A model generated the notes under the pieces. The model did not search any database. It worked only from the letters and a program-made list of their open reading frames with translations, and was not told where the DNA came from. A stretch of 29,340 nucleotides of DNA from Clostridia bacterium (GTDB lineage Bacteria; Bacillota_A; Clostridia; Christensenellales; Aristaeellaceae). The stretch is from positions 1 to 29,340 of the forward strand of contig JAGBAU010000123.1 in the NCBI GenBank assembly GCA_017938785.1. Direction: 5' to 3'. Made by a program: the position numbers and the translations under genes. Below are positions 24,301 to 29,340 of this stretch, piece after piece. Every line of letters begins with the position of its first letter. Within the stretch, counting starts at the first letter, position 1.

Positions 24301-25898
24301 CTGCGCATGTAGCGGATGACGGCGTGGTATTTGCCCTCGCCGAGGGTACGAGCACCATCACCGTAACCACCCATAACAAGAAGACGGCTTCCACCGAGCT
24401 CACTGTGGTTCCCGCTCCCCAGGCCATCTCCATGCGCATGCCTGAAGTGCTGGGCGTGGGCATGACGGCACAGCTGTCTACCCAGCTCTCCCCCGAAAAC
24501 AGCCATTCCTACCTGACGTATGAGGTTATTTCCGGCGATGCGGTAACGGTGGATGCAAACGGCAAGCTCACCGCCGTAAAGGAAGGCACCGCTACGGTGC
24601 GCGCCTCCACCTATGTGGAAGGCGTATACACCGATCAGCAGATCACGGTAAAGCCGGCGCCCACATCGATTTCCTTCGGTACGGACAAGCTCTCCGTAAA
24701 CGTGGACGAAAGCCTAACCCTGTGTCCCATCCTGCCCGACGGCTGCTACACCAAGCTCAGCTATAAGATCAAGAAGGCGGGCATCTTCACCATCGATGAA
24801 AACGGCCAGGTAACGCCCATTATGCGCGGCTCCTCCGTTGTAACCGTAACCACCCACAACGGCCTTTCCGCCACGGTGACCATCTGGGTTGTGGATCCCT
24901 ACTATCCGGAGACCATGAAGCTGACCCAGACCCCGCCCAGCTACCTGGAAAAGGGCAACAGCTACCAGCCGAAGGTTGAAATCTTCCCGGATACGGCCAT
25001 TCCCGCACTGGTTTGGACCTCCTCCGCTCCGAAGGTCATTTCCATCGATGAAACTACGGGCGAAATGAAGGCTCTTGCATCGGGCGTCTCCACGATCAAG
25101 GTGAAGTCCACCCGCAATCCTTCGCTGACGGCCAGCTTCAAAATCATCGTGCCCTCCGAAGGCCGATGCCTGATCATGCCCGATGAAAAAACCGGCACTT
25201 CGTCCATCGACGCCAACATGCAGAAGATCCGCAATGTGCGCGAATCTGCATACCATGAGCTGCAGGATCTGCTGCTCTCCGGCGTCATCAACAATACCGT
25301 TTATTCCCGGCGCAAGGCCATCATCGACCGCGGATTTGAAATGTATCTCTTCCCCTGGATGACCAAGACGGAGGAATTGTACTGGTCCTCCAAGTATTCC
25401 GAAGGCGGTAAAAAGAACTTCAAACCCGGAACCGTATACTACGGAGTTCCCTATACGCAGAACCGGCGCACCTGGCATCCCGCCAATTTGCGCTCCAGCG
25501 GAAATTACACCGACAGCGGCAAGGGTTACTATCTGATGAACGGTGCGAAGTATGGAAACCGTCAGTATCCCGGCAGCGACTGTTCTTCCTTCGCCTCCAT
25601 GGCCACCTGGGGGCTGAACAGCTCCCGCGCCAGCGATAACACCAGCAAAATCGGATCGGCCAGCTACTACACCACCATATCCAACTGGAAGGATCTGCGT
25701 CCCGGCGATGTGATCAACAAGAGCTACAAGCACGCGATCATTTTCCTGTACTACACGGATGCTTCCAAGGAAAAGATGGTCATTCTGGAGCAGGGTGGCG
25801 GCACCAAGTATACCAACACGGTATCCGTATCCATCCGCGCCGTTTCCAACTACAAGAACAACGGCTATAAAATCCGCCGTGCAAGCACCATCCGGTAA
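18309..25898 (+). CDS. Giant secreted multi-domain protein: TVEP stalk, degenerate transglutaminase-like domain, 23 Big2 Ig-like domains, NlpC/P60-like C-terminus
   Basis: This 2529-residue protein begins with a signal peptide (residues 1-26, cleavage likely after VFA). Residues 63-150 are a TVEP-rich stalk. Residues about 155-300 resemble a transglutaminase-like domain (GYARAMERLLAAAGMECIIV, AAWNMVKLDGEWTHID), but the expected Cys is Ser218 and the expected His is Ala247; only Asp262 remains. Residues about 388-2284 hold 23 Big2-type Ig-like domains of about 80 residues. A linker leads to a C-terminal cysteine-peptidase-like domain with YYGVPY (about 2377-2382), Cys2425 in GSDCSSF, LRPGDV, and His2475 in KHAIIF, as in NlpC/P60 amidases. 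No LPXTG or S-layer anchor is seen. A secreted cell-wall-associated or adhesive role is likely but unproven. Confidence 0.88.
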   Translation: MKKLFMRGLSALLCLVLITSGVPVFADNTDDVVIADIIPSDPTLTPDVGPTQEPVQAPTEAPTVVPTVEPAVVSTVEPTVVPTVEPTVVPTVEPTVEPTVEPTVEPTVEPTVEPTTEPVVEPTVEPTVEPAIESTVEPTAEPTIEPTVEATLSPEDLLAQQESQLNEVISLWIAAMGEADCSSDFDRAFWLYNSLISNAAPGSADSAYAALIEGSANSLGYARAMERLLAAAGMECIIVADANDPSAAWNMVKLDGEWTHIDAAMDDISGKPGAHFGLTDAAMALDHSWSGEVPACTCALINYYVLRENYLAVESREALAVILTQAPETGADELYIYNAANLDLETSVTEILAEIAPAAMSFVDASGFLATIRINYEPPMMMMAAPRAITPEQIVPAKTSIVLGVQESTSIANWTLLPEGAQDEVTYSSKASSIASVNAEGKVTAKKIGKTTIVLTASTGASCEVAVEVKKAPAGVGITGARTPLGAGETIQLGYKLSSGSAGAATFSSANEAVATVTPDGQLTAVDAGKVAITVETYNHKKKTATLEVKPAPNSFKLHGPVALGVGESRSLTYDMFYGGFDAEIASAGVVTFSSSNEECIAVDQNGKITALKQTYTGSGDPFVENESVEITATTYNGLSDSVRIIVYPAPTSFKLEIVPHLFAAKRSTAYTTIGISEQVQLTPVFENDATGAVKYKSSNTSIATVNANGVVTGKKSGTANITATTYNGAKATIKITVKKAPSSVKLTGVRTPLGVGETLPLGYKLSSGSAGLVTYSCSNTDVLHFNSEDSVLAVAEGISTITATTYNGKKHNVDIEVKPAPSDVIPSAETVTIGAKDSYILGYSLNDGAAGAVTFSSSDETIATVDQSGKITTYQPGTADITITAYNGVPGVCHVTVVPEPTKLSLSNPRTSIGLKETIQLVPTLEPEGTAGTIRYKSSNASIASVNGSGMVTGKRTGTVTITATAYNGVKATFKITVRKAPSSVKITGARSALGLGEAIQLGYSLNTGARGAACFTSSDNEVILATPDGSLNALKEGTATITVETFNKKRHSVDIEVKPAPTHIVLGFEDVTIAVGDSRSLTYTLSEGSASAVSFSSSNEAIATVDAKGKITVKSDGLADPNSNGTAEITAKAFNGVNAVCKVIAVPAPGKIKLSAPRTSIGIGEHVQVSTVFEPDVSTGIIKYRSSNSSVASVSASGEVTGKRAGTVTITGETYNKKKAAIKINIRKAPSSVKITASRTSLGVGEYFPLGFKLSSGSTGIVTFSSSNNDILLADPTGNLFAVAEGTATITAETYNGKKHSIDMEVKPAPAEVIPALESVTIGAKDSYTLGYALNEGSVGSVVYSSSDESIATVDQKGKITTHQPGTADIIITAYNGVPGTCHVTVVPAPTKLSLKAPRTKIGLSEKLQLTPILEPEGSAATIRYRSSKSTIASVSASGEITAKRAGTVTITAETYNKKKATINITVRKAPSSISIVAERNIFCAGEFTQLKYKLPAGASGSASFSGNNDAVATVTQDGLLTTLTPGTVTITATTYNGKSTTMDFTVNPAPTIVSLPETQKRICQGDSFQLVPSVDTSPMCSYTYTADNACIEVSSTGLVKAREAGTANITVAAYNGESCTLPVTVLPAPTSIRLTADRSAIGLNEKLQLIPVFEEGSAECSISYRSSNSKIASVSKSGVVTGKRAGSATITVTTYNGVKGSFKVTVRKAPTSVKIVSPRTVLGAGETIQLGYKLSSGSAGKVTFSSSEETRTILEVQADGLLNAYLPGEAQVTAQTFNNKKHTLSFTVKDAPTSITADKPSLVLGVGMKDKVAATLNEGSAGAIHYRSEHPEIASVDPATGEIIANAIGVTRIVSYTYVDGVEAYTDVEVKPAPSAVSLPFSSKNIGLGDKLQLDPQIDEGSVTSFKYKSSNTRYATVSESGLISAKRIGTVAITVTTHNKKSFKFTLRIRKVPTSVKVAPSPLVLGVGEAIKLKTTIPTGSSTSMTFASSNPETAHVADDGVVFALAEGTSTITVTTHNKKTASTELTVVPAPQAISMRMPEVLGVGMTAQLSTQLSPENSHSYLTYEVISGDAVTVDANGKLTAVKEGTATVRASTYVEGVYTDQQITVKPAPTSISFGTDKLSVNVDESLTLCPILPDGCYTKLSYKIKKAGIFTIDENGQVTPIMRGSSVVTVTTHNGLSATVTIWVVDPYYPETMKLTQTPPSYLEKGNSYQPKVEIFPDTAIPALVWTSSAPKVISIDETTGEMKALASGVSTIKVKSTRNPSLTASFKIIVPSEGRCLIMPDEKTGTSSIDANMQKIRNVRESAYHELQDLLLSGVINNTVYSRRKAIIDRGFEMYLFPWMTKTEELYWSSKYSEGGKKNFKPGTVYYGVPYTQNRRTWHPANLRSSGNYTDSGKGYYLMNGAKYGNRQYPGSDCSSFASMATWGLNSSRASDNTSKIGSASYYTTISNWKDLRPGDVINKSYKHAIIFLYYTDASKEKMVILEQGGGTKYTNTVSVSIRAVSNYKNNGYKIRRASTIR
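18507..18755 (+). repeat. Tandem 12-base repeat encoding the TVEP stalk
   Basis: The DNA encodes 12 exact copies of TVEP plus variants (TVVP, TTEP, TAEP, TIEP) between residues 67 and 149. Unit length is 12 bases, so gain or loss of units keeps frame. The codons vary between GAG/GAA and GTC/GTT/GTA, so it is an old or diverged repeat and not a fresh expansion. It likely forms a stiff proline-rich spacer between signal peptide and folded domains. Confidence 0.9.
19722..24900 (+). repeat. Three-domain (about 720-810 base) super-repeat of Big2 modules
   Basis: The Big2 domains fall into three classes that follow each other in fixed order. Class A begins like SSVKITGARTPLGVGE and ends KPAP; class B carries VTIGAKDSYTLGY and IATVDQKGKIT and ends VPAP; class C carries RTSIGL, RYKSSN and VTGKRAGTVTITAETYN and ends RKAP. 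Class A units begin near 19722, 20529, 21250, 22000, 22722, 23442 and 24175, giving seven A-B-C triplets. The central triplets (20529-22722) are the most alike; the last ones have diverged. Confidence 0.85.
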
Positions 25899-25911
25899 TC
25901 CAAAAACACCT

Positions 25912-25948
25912 GGAGCGCAGCTTCAAACGAAGCTGCGCTCCTTAATTT
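25912..25948. terminator. Bidirectional terminator between giant gene and glycosyltransferase
   Basis: A 13-base perfect inverted repeat (25912-25924 and 25929-25941) with loop AAAC is followed by TTAATTT on the plus strand; on the minus strand a T5 run lies a few bases beyond the stem. It sits 13 bases after the giant gene stop and serves both converging genes. Confidence 0.82.
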
Positions 25949-26831
25949 ATATCGCTGTATCCCGGGTTAAAGCGGCAGCCACTTTGTCAATGGCGGCACG
26001 ATCGACCCTGCAATCAAACTTTCTGGCAAAGAGAGCTTCCGAGGATAGGAGCTCATCAACATCCGTCTCCCTGTATACGTATGGATTTCCGCGTTTCCAG
26101 TCAATCGCCCGCAATGCGTTGTCAACGATGCTGTCGCGATAAGGAGAAGCCATCGCCACACTATGCAGAAAAACCTCATCCGCACAAACCGAATAATAGA
26201 ATTGCTTCCTGATCAGCTTCTCCTCGCCAAGCAGATATTCGACCAGTTCATGGGTAATGCTGAACCAGTTGGTCCCTTTATAAATCGGAATATGCTGCTT
26301 CCGTCGAATACCGGTTACCCTTTGGAATCGCAGCAGATTTCTTTCCAGCTTTTTCAACACCTCAATCTTCCAGCCGGTGTTTCTGCCGATGTAATCCTGC
26401 AAAAGCCTGTAATACTTTGTCCTATAGGAAAACGAACCGGTTTGATTGGCCTTTTCATCAAATTCGATATAATTCTTCGGAAAGGCACTGTCAAAAAAGG
26501 AATGAATCTCATCCTGCGTCTTGACCGGCAGATCAACACCTGAAATCAGATGGTAATACTGATAACGCTTTGCGGCAGAAGCCTTCAACAGCCTCAATTC
26601 GCACTCGATCTGGCTGTGTCCGCCCCAGTTCACCGAAATCCTGTCAATGATCGTCAACTGCGAATGCCGGGCCCGGATTCTCTCGGGCTGGAAGGATGCC
26701 GACCGCTTATCCACATGCAGGTATATATCATTCCGGGAATCATCCAGCAATCGAATGAGCGTTTGCAGTTGAGAAAAATTATGGTGTGCTACAATCAAAT
26801 AGGCATGCTTCCGGTTTACCGTCTCAGACAT
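25947..26831 (-). CDS. Core-2/I-branching-type beta-1,6-N-acetylglucosaminyltransferase-like glycosyltransferase (GT14)
   Basis: This 294-residue protein has the family-14 pattern: KHAYLIVAHHNFSQLQTLIRLLDD at the N-terminus, IYLHVDKRS, INRISVNWGGHSQIE-like segment (here DRISVNWGGHSQIECELRLL), the YYHLISGVDLPVKTQDEI stretch, and a C-terminal CADEVFLHSVA with acidic residues. Such bacterial enzymes usually add sugars to surface polysaccharides. No membrane anchor or signal is seen, so it is probably cytosolic. GGAGG lies 6 bases before the ATG at 26831. Its DNA is visibly AT-richer (two sampled 60-base lines near 40% GC) than the surrounding genes, which suggests transfer. It converges on the giant surface protein gene. 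Confidence 0.85.
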   Translation of the reverse strand: MSETVNRKHAYLIVAHHNFSQLQTLIRLLDDSRNDIYLHVDKRSASFQPERIRARHSQLTIIDRISVNWGGHSQIECELRLLKASAAKRYQYYHLISGVDLPVKTQDEIHSFFDSAFPKNYIEFDEKANQTGSFSYRTKYYRLLQDYIGRNTGWKIEVLKKLERNLLRFQRVTGIRRKQHIPIYKGTNWFSITHELVEYLLGEEKLIRKQFYYSVCADEVFLHSVAMASPYRDSIVDNALRAIDWKRGNPYVYRETDVDELLSSEALFARKFDCRVDRAAIDKVAAALTRDTAI

Positions 26832-26863
26832 ATGAAACCTCCGACAACCGCATAGTTATATGT

Positions 26864-26891
26864 ATTATACCATTTTGTAAAAAAAAGTAAA
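26864..26891 (-). promoter_or_regulatory. Promoter of the glycosyltransferase gene
   Basis: On the minus strand TTTACT (26891-26886), a 16-base spacer and TATAAT (26869-26864) preceded by TGG form an extended -10 promoter about 32 bases before the ATG. Confidence 0.65.
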
Positions 26892-26895
26892 TCGG

Positions 26896-26923
26896 AAAAG
26901 GCAGGAACATGCGCTCCTGCCTT
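26896..26923 (-). terminator. Terminator of spoIVB
   Basis: On the minus strand, 5 bases after the spoIVB stop, a 9-pair stem (26923-26915 with 26906-26898) and an 8-base loop are followed by four T, and after a short gap a longer T-rich stretch. The right-hand end abuts the glycosyltransferase promoter. Confidence 0.7.
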
Positions 26924-26927
26924 CGCC

Positions 26928-28163
26928 TTATGCCGCCGCATCCAGCATGGTTTCGATGCCTACGCCATAGCCCCGGGTGGGATCGTTCACAAACACATGG
27001 GTCACCGCTCCGATGATCTTCCCATCCTGTATGATCGGGCTGCCGCTCATGCCCTGTACGATGCCGCCCGTGCGCCCGATCAGCGCGTCATCGGTGATGT
27101 GCACCACGATGGAGCGCATGCCGTCCGAGCCGGACTTTTCAATGTGTTCAATCTCGCAGTCAAAGGCCTGTACCTCCTCATCCAGCGTGGTCAGAACCTG
27201 TGCAGGGCCGGTATGCATCTGGCTCCGGGTACCGATGGGCAAGCCTTCCGCATAGGGCAATTCCTCCACATTCCCCGCATAGGAAGCGCCGTAGATGCCA
27301 AAATCGTTGTTGTCGGTAATTTCGCCGATCTCCTGTGCTTCACCGATAAAATCACCCACAATCTCACCGGGCAGGCCCTTCTCTCCCCGGTTGATCTGCA
27401 CGATGCGGCTCTCATAGATGCCGCCCTCGGCAACGGGCAGAGTCACGCCGGTATCAATATCTGAAATGGCATGCCCGAGCGCCGCAAATTCACCGGTCTC
27501 CGGGTTCACAAAGGTGAGTGTGCCCACCCCTGCAGTGCTGCTGCGCACCCATGCGCCGATGCGCGTGGAGCCATCCCGGGGATCCCGTCCGGGAACCAGC
27601 TGCAATTTGATGGTTTCATCTCCGCGCCGGACCGTCAGTACTTCTGTCTCACCTGGATGAAGCTGTGCCGCAAATTCCTCTGCCGTACGCACATCCTGGC
27701 CGTTCACCTGCGTGATGATGTCCCCCGGCTTCAGTCCTGCCCGCCGCGCAGGACTGGCACTGTTGCCCAGGTCGGAAGCGCCCACCACCACCAGTCCCTC
27801 CGTTTCAATGGCAATGCCCACACTTTTGCCGCCGGGAATCAGCCGCAGTTCATCGCTGACCTCCACATCCACCTGTTTCACCGGCACCAGTCCCAGTAGG
27901 CGTAAGAACAGCTTCGCCGTGCCGGTCTCGCCCCCCGCGGAAATCTCCACACCATCCTCCATTTTCGTGAGCGTGGCCTGGGTATCCCCTGACTCCAGCC
28001 TGGCGCTCACCGGCAGCGCAAAGCTCAGGATTGTATTGCTGCCCGCCGTCAATGATACCTTGTCCGGCAATTCGCCAATGGCCTGCACCTGCGGAGAGCC
28101 CAGCGTAAGTGCCAACGCCGCCGCTGTTCCCAGCATCCATGTCCGTTTCTTCCACTCCTTCAT
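26928..28163 (-). CDS. spoIVB: SpoIVB sporulation serine peptidase (S55)
   Basis: This 411-residue protein is SpoIVB, secreted by the forespore to cleave SpoIVFA and so trigger sigma-K activation in the mother cell. It has an N-terminal hydrophobic segment (residues about 8-28), a PDZ domain (ASPARRAGLKPGDIITQVNGQDV), and a C-terminal S55 peptidase domain with ALGHAISD (catalytic His), DDALIGRTGGIVQGMSGSPI (catalytic Asp and Ser), and a final GYGVGIETML. ATG codons at 28172, 28169 and 28163 are close together; 28163 lies 9 bases after GGGGG and gives a normal length. The frame is open for another 65 codons upstream to 28367, but that stretch looks non-coding. It is divergent from tilS. Confidence 0.95.
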   Translation of the reverse strand: MKEWKKRTWMLGTAAALALTLGSPQVQAIGELPDKVSLTAGSNTILSFALPVSARLESGDTQATLTKMEDGVEISAGGETGTAKLFLRLLGLVPVKQVDVEVSDELRLIPGGKSVGIAIETEGLVVVGASDLGNSASPARRAGLKPGDIITQVNGQDVRTAEEFAAQLHPGETEVLTVRRGDETIKLQLVPGRDPRDGSTRIGAWVRSSTAGVGTLTFVNPETGEFAALGHAISDIDTGVTLPVAEGGIYESRIVQINRGEKGLPGEIVGDFIGEAQEIGEITDNNDFGIYGASYAGNVEELPYAEGLPIGTRSQMHTGPAQVLTTLDEEVQAFDCEIEHIEKSGSDGMRSIVVHITDDALIGRTGGIVQGMSGSPIIQDGKIIGAVTHVFVNDPTRGYGVGIETMLDAAA

Positions 28164-28335
28164 ATTCATCATCCCCCGTCCGATTTGCGATTCCAACGCG
28201 ATCGCAGGGTCATTTTCTCCCGGCGAAAAAACACCCATGCTGCCAAATATCCGGTATGCTGGCAATGGCTGGCGCGGGGCGTAAGGAAACATCGTCAAGG
28301 CGAACATTTCCCCTCTTTTTGCCAACAATAGCAGG

Positions 28336-28363
28336 ATTTTAACCGCTTTGAAGCATCTGTAAA
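28336..28363 (-). promoter_or_regulatory. Possible promoter upstream of spoIVB
   Basis: On the minus strand TTTACA (28363-28358), a 16-base spacer and TAAAAT (28341-28336) resemble a sigma-A promoter and would give a leader of about 165 bases. In Bacillus spoIVB is read by sigma-F/sigma-G, and I could not find a convincing forespore promoter in 28164-28400, so this assignment is uncertain. The rest of that stretch shows nothing else. Confidence 0.3.
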
Positions 28364-28384
28364 CCAAAATTTGCCCAAAAACTG

Positions 28385-28413
28385 TTGCGTTTGAGGAACG
28401 AAACGTCTATAAT
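28385..28413 (+). promoter_or_regulatory. Promoter of tilS
   Basis: TTGCGT (28385-28390), a 17-base spacer and TATAAT (28408-28413) lie 26 bases before the tilS ATG. A GGAGGAG ribosome site (28427-28433) sits 6 bases before the start. Confidence 0.75.
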
Positions 28414-28439
28414 AATAGAATATAGTGGAGGAGTGTGCC

Positions 28440-29340
28440 ATGGTATCAGCTGGAGTGGAAAACATCCGCTTTGACGATGTGCGTTCAAAGCATCTGCTGG
28501 TCGCCCTGTCCGGCGGCGCAGATTCTGTAGCGCTGCTGAAACTGGCGTGCATGCAGCGGGATGTACTGAACCTACAGGTCACTGCCGCCCACCTTCACCA
28601 CGGCATCCGCGGTCCCCAGGCCGATGAAGACGCCGCATTCTGCCGGAAGCTCTGCGCCTCCCTGGAAGTTTCTTTAATCGAAGAAAGAATCGATGTGCCC
28701 GCCCTCGCCCAAGCGCGCGGACAGGGCCTCGAAACCGCCGCCCGGGAAATCCGCTATGATTTCCTGCGCAGGGCGAAGCAGCAATGCGGTGCGGATCTCA
28801 TCGCCCTGGCCCATCACCTGAACGACCAGGCAGAAACCATCCTGATGCACCTGCTGCGGGGTGCAGGTCCCGAAGGCGCATGCGGCATGGCGCGCATCAG
28901 CGGCGATCTGTACCGTCCCCTGCTGGAAACGCCCAAGGCAGCGCTCATGCAATTCCTGGAAGAAGCGGGCATAGGCTGGCAGGAGGACGCCACCAACCAG
29001 GTTTCCGACAATCCGCGAAACGCGCTTCGCCTGCATGTGCTGCCCGAAATTGAGAAAAGCTATCCATCAGCGGCAGCTGCCATCGCAAGATATGGCCGGC
29101 TCACGCGCATCGAAAGCGATTATCTGGAGCGCATGAGCTGCGCCTTCCTGCAGAAGCAGCTGGAGCGCGGCCCCTACGGACAGCGAATCCGGCTCTGCGG
29201 CGGTGAAGATGAAGCCATCCTGCGCCGCGCCATCCGGAAGATTGCCGGACGGGATTTGGCTGCCGAAAAGATCGACGCCATCATATCCCTCGCGAACCAA
29301 ACGCGCGGAAAAATGGAAATTTCTGGAAACCTACGGGTAG
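28440..29340 (+). CDS. tilS: tRNA(Ile)-lysidine synthase (N-terminal part, runs off the window)
   Basis: The frame is open from ATG 28440 to the window end (300 full codons). TilS attaches lysine to C34 of tRNA-Ile(CAU) so that it reads AUA; it is an essential N-type ATP pyrophosphatase. The PP-loop is LLVALSGGADSVALLKL (about residues 20-36), followed by VTAAHLHHGIRGPQADED, ETAAREIRYDFLRRA, ALAHHLNDQAETILMHLLRG and the DNPRNALRLHVLPEIE segment. About two thirds of the usual length is present; the C-terminal domain lies outside. spoIVB is divergent upstream. In Firmicutes tilS often sits with hpt and ftsH, which could follow. Confidence 0.95.
   Translation, partial: MVSAGVENIRFDDVRSKHLLVALSGGADSVALLKLACMQRDVLNLQVTAAHLHHGIRGPQADEDAAFCRKLCASLEVSLIEERIDVPALAQARGQGLETAAREIRYDFLRRAKQQCGADLIALAHHLNDQAETILMHLLRGAGPEGACGMARISGDLYRPLLETPKAALMQFLEEAGIGWQEDATNQVSDNPRNALRLHVLPEIEKSYPSAAAAIARYGRLTRIESDYLERMSCAFLQKQLERGPYGQRIRLCGGEDEAILRRAIRKIAGRDLAAEKIDAIISLANQTRGKMEISGNLRV

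Noticed and set aside
18345..24506. A 2053-codon open frame on the minus strand, antisense to the giant surface protein gene
   Set aside because: It mirrors the repetitive, GC-rich Big2 coding sequence, whose codon choice leaves the opposite frame without stops. The predicted protein is Gly/Ala/Asp-rich, low in structure and has no recognisable motif, and no ribosome site or promoter was found.
19722..24900. CRISPR-like array or tandem DNA repeat element inside the giant gene
   Set aside because: Repeats are long, diverged and in frame, encode Ig-like domains, and have no constant short repeats with unique spacers.
28164..28367. A 65- to 68-residue N-terminal extension of SpoIVB
   Set aside because: The frame is open, but the extension has no conserved feature, and a start at 28163 gives the usual N-terminal membrane segment and normal length. 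A possible RBS before 28307 is too close to its ATG.

Overview
The window looks like chromosomal DNA of an endospore-forming, fairly GC-rich member of the Clostridia (Firmicutes). The evidence is a spoVAC-spoVAD-spoVAE operon, a spoIVB gene, strong AGGAGG-type ribosome sites, a CoaX-type pantothenate kinase with an ECF transporter S component, and a RecD2-type helicase. The genus cannot be fixed from sequence alone.

Layout. (1) Positions 1-496: the end of azlC and all of azlD (branched-chain amino acid exporter), closed by a terminator. (2) 506-2676: a spoVA operon for dipicolinic acid uptake into the spore. Two small, apparently undescribed ORFs precede spoVAC and are chained to it through embedded Shine-Dalgarno sites; a forespore-type promoter may lie upstream. 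(3) 2681-3262: a P-loop kinase gene with its own promoter and a convergent terminator. (4) 3267-8887, minus strand: a tightly overlapped housekeeping operon, S component (perhaps PanT) - coaX - ogt - recD2 - comF - trmH-like RNA methyltransferase. (5) 9095-17385: a nine-activity aromatic amino acid operon, aroF-tyrA-aroB-aroA-aroC-pheA-aroEK-aroQ. It holds all seven shikimate steps plus the Phe and Tyr branches; only the final transamination is missing. In front of it is a complete ribosome-mediated attenuator: a promoter, a 23-codon leader peptide with 5 Phe and 4 Tyr codons and no Trp, an antiterminator pairing that starts right after the leader stop codon, and a terminator. (6) 17389-18081, minus: a lone araD. 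(7) 18309-25898: a 2529-residue secreted protein with a signal peptide, a TVEP repeat stalk, a transglutaminase-like domain that has lost its Cys and His, 23 Big2-type Ig-like domains arranged as a three-domain super-repeat, and an NlpC/P60-like C-terminal domain with Cys and His present. (8) 25947-26831, minus: an AT-richer family-14-like glycosyltransferase. (9) 26928-28163, minus: spoIVB, divergent from (10) tilS, which runs off the end of the window at 29340.

How it fits together. The best candidate for an undescribed system is the Phe/Tyr attenuator. A leader-peptide switch over a whole shikimate-to-Phe/Tyr operon is unexpected in Clostridia, where T-box and protein-based control of amino acid genes is more usual. 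TyrA has no room for an ACT domain, so transcriptional attenuation, the PheA ACT domain and perhaps the DAHP synthase N-terminal domain would carry the end-product control. The giant surface protein and the two small spoVA ORFs are the next most interesting items.
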